Below are positions 49,391 to 61,714 of a DNA stretch of 64,000 nt, in pieces. The stretch covers positions 72,757,176 to 72,821,175 of the forward strand of contig CM049316.1 of assembly GCA_026874595.1 (NCBI GenBank), in the 5' to 3' direction. The number at the start of each line of letters is the position of its first letter. Position 1 is the stretch's first letter. The position numbers and the translations under genes are program-made. The notes beneath the pieces were generated by a model. That model searched no databases, was not told where the DNA came from, and saw nothing but the letters and a program-made list of their open reading frames with translations. The stretch is from Sipunculus nudus (lineage: Eukaryota; Annelida; Sipuncula; Golfingiida; Sipunculidae).

Positions 49391-52300
49391 TTGCTTGTAC
49401 AAGGAATAACTTCCAGTCAGTACAGAGGGAGTTCTGTTCTCTTGAACATTGATGATGTGCATGCAGTGTAAACATTTTGAGCATGCCAAAACAAAATTTG
49501 AGCATAATATAAACTAGAAACCAGCATTGGTTTTACACTGAAATCCAGGAGTGTGTTTCTATATAGTGTCCTTGACCACGAGTCATTTGCTCCTACTAGA
49601 AGTTAACTTCCTGTTGGGAGAGGGCTAGCTTCTCGCTATTGAGGGGTCTGTTTTTACCCGTGGCAGGAGTTCACTTCTACCTAATATATGGAAAAATTGT
49701 TGATATTGGAACATTCATTTGCTTTGCTTTTAACAGACGTTAACTTCCTGTTGGGAGAGGGCTGGCCTCTCGCTATTGAGGGGTCTGTTTTTTGCCGTTG
49801 CAGGAGTTCACTTCTACCTAACATGGAAAAATTGTTGATATTGGAACATTCATTTGCTTTGCTTTTAACAGAAGTTAACTTCCTGTTGGGAGAGGGCTGG
49901 CTTCTCGCTATTGAGGGGTCTGTTTTTTGCCGTTGCAGGAGTTCACTTCTACCTAACATGGAAAAATTGTTGATATTGGAACATTCATTTGCTTTGCTTA
50001 TAACAGAAGTTAACTTCCTGTTGGGAGAGGGCTGGCTTCTCGCTATTGAGGGGTCTGTTTTTTGCCGTTGCAGGAGTTCACTTCTGGCTAATAGAGAGGA
50101 ATTTATCCTGGAAAGTATAAAATTGATGCTGTTTAGGAAGCACAATTAAACTTTGGCGCCAAGCGGAAAAATGGTTCCCATGACAAAACAGATTTGAAGT
50201 GAACTTTGTTGTACGCAAGAATACACAAGTCTGATTTGTATACGACTATCAGGATGAGGTTTATTTTGCGAGTAGAAAGGTGAAACAGTGTGTCTTTGAA
50301 CAGAATTATTTAGTTTAATAGATGTTTTATTCTTGATTGTACAGTATAGACTTGTTTCTGTGAAGGGCTTCTGTTGGTTTTGTCAGGAGAAAGCTGCAAT
50401 CTTGCTATTGGCAGTTGTACCTCTTGCTTGTACAAGAAATAACTTCCAGTCAGTACAGAGGGATTTCTGTTCTCTTGAATTTTGATGATGTGCATGCTGT
50501 GTGAACATTTCGAGCATGCCCAAAAAACAAAATTTGAGCATGATATAAACTAAACCAGCATTGGTTTTACACTGAAATCCAGGAGTGTGTTTCGATATAG
50601 TGTCCTTGACCACGAGTCATTTGCTCCTACTATAAGTTAACTTCCTGTTGGGAGAGGGCTTGCTTCTCGCTATTGAGGGGTCTGTTTTTTCCCGTTGCAG
50701 GAGTTCACTTCTACCTAATATGGAAAATTGTTGCTATTGGAACATTCATTTGCTTTGCTCATAACAGAAGTTAACTTTCTGTTGGGAGAGTGCAGGCTTC
50801 TCGCTATTGAGGGGTCTGTTTTTTGCCGTTGCAGGAGTTCACTTCTGGCTAATAGGGAGGAATTTATCCTGGAATGTATAAAATTGATGCTGTTTAGGAA
50901 GCACCATTAAACTTTGAGGCCAAGCGGAAAAATGGTTCCCGTGACAAAACAGATTGGATGTGAACTTTGTTGTACGCAAGAATACACAAGTGTGATTTGT
51001 ATAAGACTATCAGGATGAGGTTTATTTTGCGAGTAGAAAGGTGAAACAGTGTTTCTTTGAACAGAATAATTTAGTTCTATAGATGTTTTGTTCTTGATTG
51101 TACAGTATAGACTTGTTTCTGTGAAGGGCTTCTGTTGGTTTTGTCAGGAGAAAGCTGCAATCTTGCTATTGGCAGTTGTACCTCTTGCTTGTACAAGAAA
51201 TAACTTCCAGTCAGTACAGAGGGATTTCTGTTCTCTTGAATTTTGATGATGTGCATGCTGTGTGAACATTTTGAGCATTCCCAAACAAAATTTGAGCATG
51301 ATATAAACTAGAAACCAGCATTGGTTTTACACTGAAGTCCAGGAGTGTGTTTCTATATAGTGTCCTTGACCACGAGTCATTTGCTCCTACTAGAAGTTAA
51401 CTTCCTGTTTGGAGAGGGCTTGCTTCTCGCTATTGAGGGGTCTGTTTTTTCCCGTTGCAGGAGTTCACTTCTACCTAATATGGAAAATTGTTGATATTGG
51501 AACATTCATTTGCTTTGCTTATAACAGAAGTTAACTTCCTGTTGGGAGAGGGCTGGATTTTCGCTATTGAGGGGGCCGTTTTTTTGCCGTTGCAGGAGTT
51601 CACTTCTGGCTAATAGAGAGGAATTTATCCTGGAAAGTATAAAATTGATGCTGTTTATGAAGCACCATTAAACTTTGAGGCCAAGCGGAAAAATGGTTCC
51701 CGTGACGAAACAGATTGGATGTGACCTTTGTTGTACGCAAGAATAGAAAAGTCTGATTTGTATACGCCTATCAGGATGAGGTTTATTTTGCGAGTAGAAA
51801 GGTGAAACAGTGTTTCTTTGAACAGAATAATTTAGTTTTATAGATGTTTTGTTCTTGATTGTACAGTATAGACTTGTTTCTGTGAAGGGCTTCTGTTGGT
51901 TTTGTCAGGAGAAAGCTGCAATCTTGCTATTGGCAGTTGTACCTCTTGCTTGTACAAGAAATAACTTCCAGTCAGTACAGAGGGATTTCTGTTCTCTTGA
52001 ATTTTGATGATGTGCATGCTGTGTGAACATTTTGAGCATTCCCAAACAAAATTTGAGCATGATATAAACTAGAAACCAGCATTGGTTTTACACTGAAATC
52101 CAGGAGTGTGTTTCTAATTAGTGTCCTTGACCACGAGTCATTTGCTCCTACTAGAAGTTAACTTCCTGTTGGGAGAGGGCTTGCTTCTCGCTATTGAGGG
52201 GTCTGTTTTTTCCCGTTGCAGGAGTTCACTTCTACTTATATGGAAAAATTGTTGATATTGGAACGTTCATTTGCTTTGCTTTTATCAGAAGTTAACTTCC

Positions 52301-54234
52301 TGTTGGGAGAGGGCTGGCTTCTCTCTATTGAGGGGTCTGTTTTTTGCCGTTGCAGGAGTTCACTTCTGGCTAGTAGAGAGGAATTTATCCTGGACAGTAT
52401 AAAATTGATGCTGTTTAGGAAGCACCATTAAACTTTGGGGATAAGCGGAAAAATAATTCCCGTGACAAAACACCGTTGGAAGTGAACTTTGTTGTACGGA
52501 AGAATACACAAATCTGATTTGTATACGACTATCAGGATGTGGTTTATTTTGCGAGTAGAAAGGTGAAACAATATTTCTTTGAACAGAATAATTTAGTTTT
52601 ATAGATGTTTTGTTCTTGATTGTACAGTATAGACTTGTTTCTGTGAAGGGCTTCTGTTGGTTTTGTCAGGAGAAAGCTGCAATTTTTTTATTGACAGGTT
52701 GTACCTCTTGCTTGTACAAGAAATAACTTCCAGTCAGTACAGAGGGATTTCTGTTCTCTTGAATTTTGATGATGTGCATGCAGTGTGAACATTTCGAGCA
52801 TGCCCAAAAAACAAAATTTGAGCATAATATAAACTAAACCAGCATTGGTTTTACACTGAAATTCAGGAGTGTGTTTCGATATAGTGTCCTTGACCACGAG
52901 TCATTTGCTCCTACTAGAAGTTTACTTCCTGTTTGGAGAGGGCTTGCTTCTCGCTATTGAGGGGTCTGTTTTTTCCCGTTGCAGGAGTTCACTTCTACCT
53001 AATATGGAAAATTGTTGCTATTGGAACATTCATTTGCTTTGCTCATAACAGAAGTTAACTTCCTGTTGGGAGAGGGCTGGCTTCTCGCTATTGAGGGGTC
53101 TGTTTTTTGCCGTTGCAGGAGTTCACTTCTGGCTAATAGGGAGGAATTTATCCTGGAAAGTATAAAATTGATGCTGTTTAGGAAGCACCATTAAACTTTG
53201 AGGCCAAGCGGAAAAATGGTTCCCGTGACAAAACAGATTGGATGTGAACTTTGTTGTACGCAAGAATACACAAGTCTGATTTGTATAAGACTATCAGGAT
53301 GAGGTTTATTTTGCGAGTAGAAAGGTGAAACAGTGTTTCTTTGAACAGAATAATTTAGTTTTATAGATGTTTTGTTCTTGATTGTACAGTATAGACTTGT
53401 TTCTGTGAAGGGCTTCTGTTGGTTTTGTCAGGAGAAAGCTGCAATCTTGCTATTGGCAGTTGTACCTCTTGCTTGTACAAGAAAAATAACTTCCAGTCAG
53501 TACAGAGGGATTTCTGTTCTCTTGAATTTTGATGATGTGCATGCTGTGTGAACATTTTGAGCATTCCCAAACAAAATTTGAGCATGATATAAACTAGAAA
53601 CCAGCACTGGTTTTACACTGAAATCCAGGAGTGTGTTTCTATATAGTGTCCTTGACCACGAGTCATTTGCTCCTACTAGAAGTTAACTTCCTGTTGGGAG
53701 AGGGCTTGCTTCTCGCTATTGAGGGGTCTGTTTTTTCCCGTTGCAGGAGTTCACTTCTACCTAATATGGAAAAATTGTTGATATTGGAACATTCATTTGC
53801 TTTGCTTTTAACAGGAATTAACTTCCTGTTTGGAGAGGGCTGGCTTCTCGATATTGAGGGGTCTGTTTTTTACCGTTGCAGGAGTTCACCTCAGTCTAGT
53901 AGAGAGGAATTTATCCTGGAAAGTATAAAATTGATGCTTTTTAGGAAGCACCATTAAACCTTGGGGCCAAGCGGAAAAATGGTTCCCCTGACAAAACACA
54001 GATTGGAAGTAAACTTTGTTGTATGCAAGAATACACAAGTCTGATTTGTATACGACTATCAGGATGAGGTTTATTTTGCGAGTAGAAAGGTGAAACAGTG
54101 TGTCTTTGAACAGAATAATGTAGTTTTATTGATGTCTTATTCTTGATTGTACAGTATAGACTTGTTTCTGTGAAGGGCTTCTGTTGGTTTTGTCAGGAGA
54201 AAGCTGCAATCTTGCTATTGGCAGGTTGTACCTC
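49391..54234 (+). repeat. H-led block 3, six units (4844 bp)
   Basis: Units are H 49391-50423 (1033), E1 variant 50424-51184, E2/D fusion 51185-51945, A with F-like tail 51946-52707, E1 52708-53468 and G 53469-54234 (766). The E1 variant has CTACTATAAGTTAAC and GAGAGTGCAGGC. The fusion keeps the E2 head (GAAGTCCAGG) and the D rear (GGATTTTCGC). E1 and G are separate here, the reverse of the preceding block. Confidence 0.9.
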
Positions 54235-57200
54235 TTGCTTGTACAAGGAATAACTTCCAGTCAGTACAGAGGGAGTTCTGTTCTCTTGAACATTGATGAT
54301 GTGCATGCAGTGTAAACATTTTGAGCATGCCAAAACAAAATTTGAGCATAATATAAACTAGAAACCAGCATTGGTTTTACACTGAAATCCAGGAGTGTGT
54401 TTCTATATAGTGTCCTTGACCACGAGTCATTTGCTCCTACTAGAAGTTAACTTCCTGTTGGGAGAGGGCTAGCTTCTCGCTATTGAGGGGTCTGTTTTTA
54501 CCCGTGGCAGGAGTTCACTTCTACCTAATATATGGAAAAATTGTTGATATTGGAACATTCATTTGCTTTGCTTTTAACAGACGTTAACTTCCTGTTGGGA
54601 GAGGGCTGGCCTCTCGCTATTGAGGGGTCTGTTTTTTGCCGTTGCAGGAGTTCACTTCTACCTAACATGGAAAAATTGTTGATATTGGAACATTCATTTG
54701 CTTTGCTTTTAACAGAAGTTAACTTCCTGTTGGGAGAGGGCTGGCTTCTCGCTATTGAGGGGTCTGTTTTTTGCCGTTGCAGGAGTTCACTTCTACCTAA
54801 CATGGAAAAATTGTTGATATTGGAACATTCATTTGCTTTGCTTATAACAGAAGTTAACTTCCTGTTGGGAGAGGGCTGGCTTCTCGCTATTGAGGGGTCT
54901 GTTTTTTGCCGTTGCAGGAGTTCACTTCTGGCTAATAGAGAGGAATTTATCCTGGAAAGTATAAAATTGATGCTGTTTAGGAAGCACAATTAAACTTTGG
55001 CGCCAAGCGGAAAAATGGTTCCCATGACAAAACAGATTTGAAGTGAACTTTGTTGTACGCAAGAATACACAAGTCTGATTTGTATACGACTATCAGGATG
55101 AGGTTTATTTTGCGAGTAGAAAGGTGAAACAGTGTGTCTTTGAACAGAATTATTTAGTTTAATAGATGTTTTATTCTTGATTGTACAGTATAGACTTGTT
55201 TCTGTGAAGGGCTTCTGTTGGTTTTGTCAGGAGAAAGCTGCAATCTTGCTATTGGCAGTTGTACCTCTTGCTTGTACAAGAAATAACTTCCAGTCAGTAC
55301 AGAGGGATTTCTGTTCTCTTGAATTTTGATGATGTGCATGCTGTGTGAACATTTCGAGCATGCCCAAAAAACAAAATTTGAGCATGATATAAACTAAACC
55401 AGCATTGGTTTTACACTGAAATCCAGGAGTGTGTTTCGATATAGTGTCCTTGACCACGAGTCATTTGCTCCTACTATAAGTTAACTTCCTGTTGGGAGAG
55501 GGCTTGCTTCTCGCTATTGAGGGGTCTGTTTTTTCCCGTTGCAGGAGTTCACTTCTACCTAATATGGAAAATTGTTGCTATTGGAACATTCATTTGCTTT
55601 GCTCATAACAGAAGTTAACTTTCTGTTGGGAGAGTGCAGGCTTCTCGCTATTGAGGGGTCTGTTTTTTGCCGTTGCAGGAGTTCACTTCTGGCTAATAGG
55701 GAGGAATTTATCCTGGAATGTATAAAATTGATGCTGTTTAGGAAGCACCATTAAACTTTGAGGCCAAGCGGAAAAATGGTTCCCGTGACAAAACAGATTG
55801 GATGTGAACTTTGTTGTACGCAAGAATACACAAGTGTGATTTGTATAAGACTATCAGGATGAGGTTTATTTTGCGAGTAGAAAGGTGAAACAGTGTTTCT
55901 TTGAACAGAATAATTTAGTTCTATAGATGTTTTGTTCTTGATTGTACAGTATAGACTTGTTTCTGTGAAGGGCTTCTGTTGGTTTTGTCAGGAGAAAGCT
56001 GCAATCTTGCTATTGGCAGTTGTACCTCTTGCTTGTACAAGAAATAACTTCCAGTCAGTACAGAGGGATTTCTGTTCTCTTGAATTTTGATGATGTGCAT
56101 GCTGTGTGAACATTTTGAGCATTCCCAAACAAAATTTGAGCATGATATAAACTAGAAACCAGCATTGGTTTTACACTGAAGTCCAGGAGTGTGTTTCTAT
56201 ATAGTGTCCTTGACCACGAGTCATTTGCTCCTACTAGAAGTTAACTTCCTGTTTGGAGAGGGCTTGCTTCTCGCTATTGAGGGGTCTGTTTTTTCCCGTT
56301 GCAGGAGTTCACTTCTACCTAATATGGAAAATTGTTGATATTGGAACATTCATTTGCTTTGCTTATAACAGAAGTTAACTTCCTGTTGGGAGAGGGCTGG
56401 ATTTTCGCTATTGAGGGGGCCGTTTTTTTGCCGTTGCAGGAGTTCACTTCTGGCTAATAGAGAGGAATTTATCCTGGAAAGTATAAAATTGATGCTGTTT
56501 ATGAAGCACCATTAAACTTTGAGGCCAAGCGGAAAAATGGTTCCCGTGACGAAACAGATTGGATGTGACCTTTGTTGTACGCAAGAATAGAAAAGTCTGA
56601 TTTGTATACGCCTATCAGGATGAGGTTTATTTTGCGAGTAGAAAGGTGAAACAGTGTTTCTTTGAACAGAATAATTTAGTTTTATAGATGTTTTGTTCTT
56701 GATTGTACAGTATAGACTTGTTTCTGTGAAGGGCTTCTGTTGGTTTTGTCAGGAGAAAGCTGCAATCTTGCTATTGGCAGTTGTACCTCTTGCTTGTACA
56801 AGAAATAACTTCCAGTCAGTACAGAGGGATTTCTGTTCTCTTGAATTTTGATGATGTGCATGCTGTGTGAACATTTTGAGCATTCCCAAACAAAATTTCA
56901 GCATGATATAAACTAGAAACCAGCATTGGTTTTACACTGAAATCCAGGAGTGTGTTTCTAATTAGTGTCCTTGACCACGAGTCATTTGCTCCTACTAGAA
57001 GTTAACTTCCTGTTGGGAGAGGGCTTGCTTCTCGCTATTGAGGGGTCTGTTTTTTCCCGTTGCAGGAGTTCACTTCTACTTATATGGAAAAATTGTTGAT
57101 ATTGGAACGTTCATTTGCTTTGCTTTTATCAGAAGTTAACTTCCTGTTGGGAGAGGGCTGGCTTCTCTCTATTGAGGGGTCTGTTTTTTGCCGTTGCAGG

Positions 57201-59078
57201 AGTTCACTTCTGGCTAGTAGAGAGGAATTTATCCTGGACAGTATAAAATTGATGCTGTTTAGGAAGCACCATTAAACTTTGGGGATAAGCGGAAAAATAA
57301 TTCCCGTGACAAAACACCGTTGGAAGTGAACTTTGTTGTACGGAAGAATACACAAATCTGATTTGTATACGACTATCAGGATGTGGTTTATTTTGCGAGT
57401 AGAAAGGTGAAACAATATTTCTTTGAACAGAATAATTTAGTTTTATAGATGTTTTGTTCTTGATTGTACAGTATAGACTTGTTTCTGTGAAGGGCTTCTG
57501 TTGGTTTTGTCAGGAGAAAGCTGCAATTTTTTTATTGACAGGTTGTACCTCTTGCTTGTACAAGAAATAACTTCCAGTCAGTACAGAGGGATTTCTGTTC
57601 TCTTGAATTTTGATGATGTGCATGCAGTGTGAACATTTCGAGCATGCCCAAAAAACAAAATTTGAGCATAATATAAACTAAACCAGCATTGGTTTTACAC
57701 TGAAATTCAGGAGTGTGTTTCGATATAGTGTCCTTGACCACGAGTCATTTGCTCCTACTAGAAGTTTACTTCCTGTTTGGAGAGGGCTTGCTTCTCGCTA
57801 TTGAGGGGTCTGTTTTTTCCCGTTGCAGGAGTTCACTTCTACCTAATATGGAAAATTGTTGCTATTGGAACATTCATTTGCTTTGCTCATAACAGAAGTT
57901 AACTTCCTGTTGGGAGAGGGCTGGCTTCTCGCTATTGAGGGGTCTGTTTTTTGCCGTTGCAGGAGTTCACTTCTGGCTAATAGGGAGGAATTTATCCTGG
58001 AAAGTATAAAATTGATGCTGTTTAGGAAGCACCATTAAACTTTGAGGCCAAGCGGAAAAATGGTTCCCGTGACAAAACAGATTGGATGTGAACTTTGTTG
58101 TACGCAAGAATACACAAGTCTGATTTGTATAAGACTATCAGGATGAGGTTTATTTTGCGAGTAGAAAGGTGAAACAGTGTTTCTTTGAACAGAATAATTT
58201 AGTTTTATAGATGTTTTGTTCTTGATTGTACAGTATAGACTTGTTTCTGTGAAGGGCTTCTGTTGGTTTTGTCAGGAGAAAGCTGCAATCTTGCTATTGG
58301 CAGTTGTACCTCTTGCTTGTACAAGAAAAATAACTTCCAGTCAGTACAGAGGGATTTCTGTTCTCTTGAATTTTGATGATGTGCATGCTGTGTGAACATT
58401 TTGAGCATTCCCAAACAAAATTTGAGCATGATATAAACTAGAAACCAGCACTGGTTTTACACTGAAATCCAGGAGTGTGTTTCTATATAGTGTCCTTGAC
58501 CACGAGTCATTTGCTCCTACTAGAAGTTAACTTCCTGTTGGGAGAGGGCTTGCTTCTCGCTATTGAGGGGTCTGTTTTTTCCCGTTGCAGGAGTTCACTT
58601 CTACCTAATATGGAAAAATTGTTGATATTGGAACATTCATTTGCTTTGCTTTTAACAGGAATTAACTTCCTGTTTGGAGAGGGCTGGCTTCTCGATATTG
58701 AGGGGTCTGTTTTTTACCGTTGCAGGAGTTCACCTCAGTCTAGTAGAGAGGAATTTATCCTGGAAAGTATAAAATTGATGCTTTTTAGGAAGCACCATTA
58801 AACCTTGGGGCCAAGCGGAAAAATGGTTCCCCTGACAAAACACAGATTGGAAGTAAACTTTGTTGTATGCAAGAATACACAAGTCTGATTTGTATACGAC
58901 TATCAGGATGAGGTTTATTTTGCGAGTAGAAAGGTGAAACAGTGTGTCTTTGAACAGAATAATGTAGTTTTATTGATGTCTTATTCTTGATTGTACAGTA
59001 TAGACTTGTTTCTGTGAAGGGCTTCTGTTGGTTTTGTCAGGAGAAAGCTGCAATCTTGCTATTGGCAGGTTGTACCTC
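54235..59078 (+). repeat. H-led block 4, near-perfect copy of block 3 (4844 bp)
   Basis: Unit lengths 1033, 761, 761, 762, 761 and 766 equal those of the preceding block, and every diagnostic variant I checked matches at an offset of exactly 4844. The one difference I found is TTTCAGCAT at 56899 against TTTGAGCAT at 52055. The match ends inside the next H unit, where AATATATGG becomes AATATGG near 59370. Confidence 0.93.
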
Positions 59079-60110
59079 TTGCTTGTACAAGGAATAACTT
59101 CCAGTCAGTACAGAGGGAGTTCTGTTCTCTTGAACATTGATGATGTGCATGCAGTGTAAACATTTTGAGCATGCCAAAACAAAATTTGAGCATAATATAA
59201 ACTAGAAACCAGCATTGGTTTTACACTGAAATCCAGGAGTGTGTTTCTATATAGTGTCCTTGACCACGAGTCATTTGCTCCTACTAGAAGTTAACTTCCT
59301 GTTGGGAGAGGGCTAGCTTCTCGCTATTGAGGGGTCTGTTTTTACCCGTGGCAGGAGTTCACTTCTACCTAATATGGAAAAATTGTTGATATTGGAACAT
59401 TCATTTGCTTTGCTTTTAACAGACGTTAACTTCCTGTTGGGAGAGGGCTGGCTTCTCGCTATTGAGGGGTCTGTTTTTTGCCGTTGCAGGAGTTCACTTC
59501 TACCTAACATGGAAAAATTGTTGATATTGGAACATTCATTTGCTTTGCTTTTAACAGAAGTTAACTTCCTGTTGGGAGAGGGCTGGCTTCTCGCTATTGA
59601 GGGGTCTGTTTTTTGCCGTTGCAGGAGTTCACTTCTACCTAACATGGAAAAATTGTTGATATTGGAACATTCATTTGCTTTGCTTATAACAGAAGTTAAC
59701 TTCCTGTTGGGAGAGGGCTGGCTTCTCGCTATTGAGGGGTCTGTTTTTTGCCGTTGCAGGAGTTCACTTCTGGCTAATAGAGAGGAATTTATCCTGGAAA
59801 GTATAAAATTGATGCTGTTTAGGAAGCACAATTAAACTTTGGCGCCAAGCGGAAAAATGGTTCCCATGACAAAACTGATTTGAAGTGAACTTTGTTGTAC
59901 GCAAGAATACAAAAGTCTGATTTGTATACGACTATCAGGATGAGGTTTATTTTGCGAGTAGAAAGGTGAAACAGTGTGTCTTTGAACAGAATTATTTAGT
60001 TTAATAGATGTTTTATTCTTGATTGTACAGTATAGACTTGTTTCTGTGAAGGGCTTCTGTTGGTTTTGTCAGGAGAAAGCTCCAATCTTGCTATTGGCCG
60101 GTTGTACCTC
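59079..60110 (+). repeat. Monomer 77, type H (1032 bp)
   Basis: This H unit has three full subrepeats plus the partial. It lacks the AATATATGG and GGCCTCTCG marks of the previous three H units and is closer to monomer 3. Monomers 76-77 match monomers 2-3 at an offset of 57,552 bp. The tail has AAAACTGATTTG and AATACAAAAGTC. Confidence 0.9.
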
Positions 60111-60703
60111 TTGCTTGTACAAGAAATGACTTCCAGTCAGTACAGAGGGATTTCTGTTCTCTTGAATTTTGATGATGTGCATGCAGTGTGAACATTTTGA
60201 GCATTCCCAACCAAAATTTGAGCATAATATAAACTAGAAACCAGCATTGGTTTTACACTGAAATCCGGGAGTGTGTTTCTATATAGTGTCCTTGACTACG
60301 AGGCATTTGCTCCTACTAGAAGTTAACTTCCTGTTGGGAGAGGGCTTGCTTCTCGCTATTGAGGGGTCTGTTTTTTGCCGTTGCAGGAGTTCACTTCTGG
60401 CTAATAGAGAGGAATTTATCCTGAAAAGTATAAAATTGATGCCGTTTAGGAAGCACCATTAAACTTTGAGGCCAAGCGGAAAAATGGTTCCCTTGACAAA
60501 ACAGATTGGAAGTGAACTTTGTTGTACGCAAGATGAGGTTTATTTTGCGAGTAGAAAGGTGAATCAGTGTGTCTTTGAACAGAATAATTTAGTTTTATAG
60601 ATGTCTTATTCTTGATTGTACAGTATAGACTTGTTTCTGTGAAGGGATTCTGTTGGTTTTGTCAGGAGAAAGCTGCAATCTTGCTATTGGCAGGTTGTAC
60701 CTC
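60111..60703 (+). repeat. Monomer 78, shortest unit (593 bp)
   Basis: Two losses combine here. A single hybrid subrepeat accounts for 135 bp. A 34-bp deletion joins GTACGCAAG to ATGAGGTTT near 60532. It also has many private substitutions: CAACCAAAATT, AATCCGGGAG, GACTACGAGGCA, CCTGAAAAG, GATGCCGTTT and GAATCAGTG. It is the first of a run of clearly more diverged units that continues to the window end. Confidence 0.9.
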
Positions 60704-61714
60704 TTGCTTGTACAAGAAATAACTTCCAGTCAGTACAGAGGGATTTCTGTTCTCTTGAATTTAGATGATGTGCATGCAGTGTGAACATTTTGAGCATTCC
60801 CAAACAAAATTTGAGCATAATATAAACTAGAAACCAGCATTGGTTTTACACTGAAATCCAGGACTGTGTTTCTATATAGTGTCCTTGACCACGAGTCATT
60901 TGCCCTACTAGAAGTTAACTTCCTGTTGGGAGAGGGCTTGCTTCTCGCTATTGAGGGGTCTGATTTTTCCCGTTGCAGGAGTTCACTTCTACCTAATATG
61001 GAAAAATTGTTGATATTGGAACATTCAATTGAGCATTTTGAGCATGCCCAAACAAAATTTGAGCATAATATAAACTAGAAACCAGCATTGGTTTTACACT
61101 GAAATCCAGGAGTGTGTTTCTATATAGTGTCCTTGACTACGAGTCATTTGCTCCTACTAGAAGTTAACTTCCTGTTGGGAGAGGGCTTGCTTCTCCCTAT
61201 TGAGGGGTCTGTTTTTTCCCGTTGCAGGAGTTCACTTCTACCTAATATGGAAAATTGTTGATATTGGAACATTCATTTGCTTTGCTCATAATAGAAGTTA
61301 ACTTCCTGTTGGGAGAAGTCTGGCTTCTCGCTATTGAGGGGTCTGTTTTTTGCCGTTGAAGGAGTTCACTTCTGGCTAGTTGAGAGGAATTTATCCTGAA
61401 AAGTATAAAATTGATGATGTTTAGGAAGCACCAATAAACTTTGAGGCCAAGCGGAAAAATGGTTCCCGTGACAAAAAACAGATTGGAAGTGAACTTTGTT
61501 GTACGCAAGAATACACAAGTCTGATTTATATACGACTATCAGGATGAGGATTATTTTGCGAGTAGAAAGGTGAAACAGTGTTTCTTTGAACATAATGATT
61601 TAGTTTTATGGATGTCTTATTCTTGATTGTACAGTATAGACTTGTTTCTGTGGAGGGCTTCTGTTGGTTTTGTCAGGAGAAAGCTGCAATCTTTCTATTG
61701 GCAGGTTGTACCTC
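60704..61714 (+). repeat. Monomer 79, internally duplicated chimera (1011 bp)
   Basis: The unit runs normally to TTGGAACATT in the first subrepeat (to about 61025). It then jumps back about 250 bp to GAGCATTTTGAGCATGCCC of the monomer head and repeats head and subrepeat before finishing. The sequence GAACATT occurs at both joined places (60783-60789 and 61019-61025), with a few unmatched bases (CAATTGAGC) at the join. The end has TAGTTGAGAGG, CACCAATAAAC, AACATAATGATTT and TGTGGAGGGC, shared with 63159-63507. Confidence 0.9.

Noticed and set aside
61430-61440. Poly(A) signal AATAAA on the plus strand (CACCAATAAAC at about 61430 and 63226).
   Set aside because: Nearly all other units have CACCATTAAAC. 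The hexamer is a chance variant in two related divergent units, with no transcript evidence.
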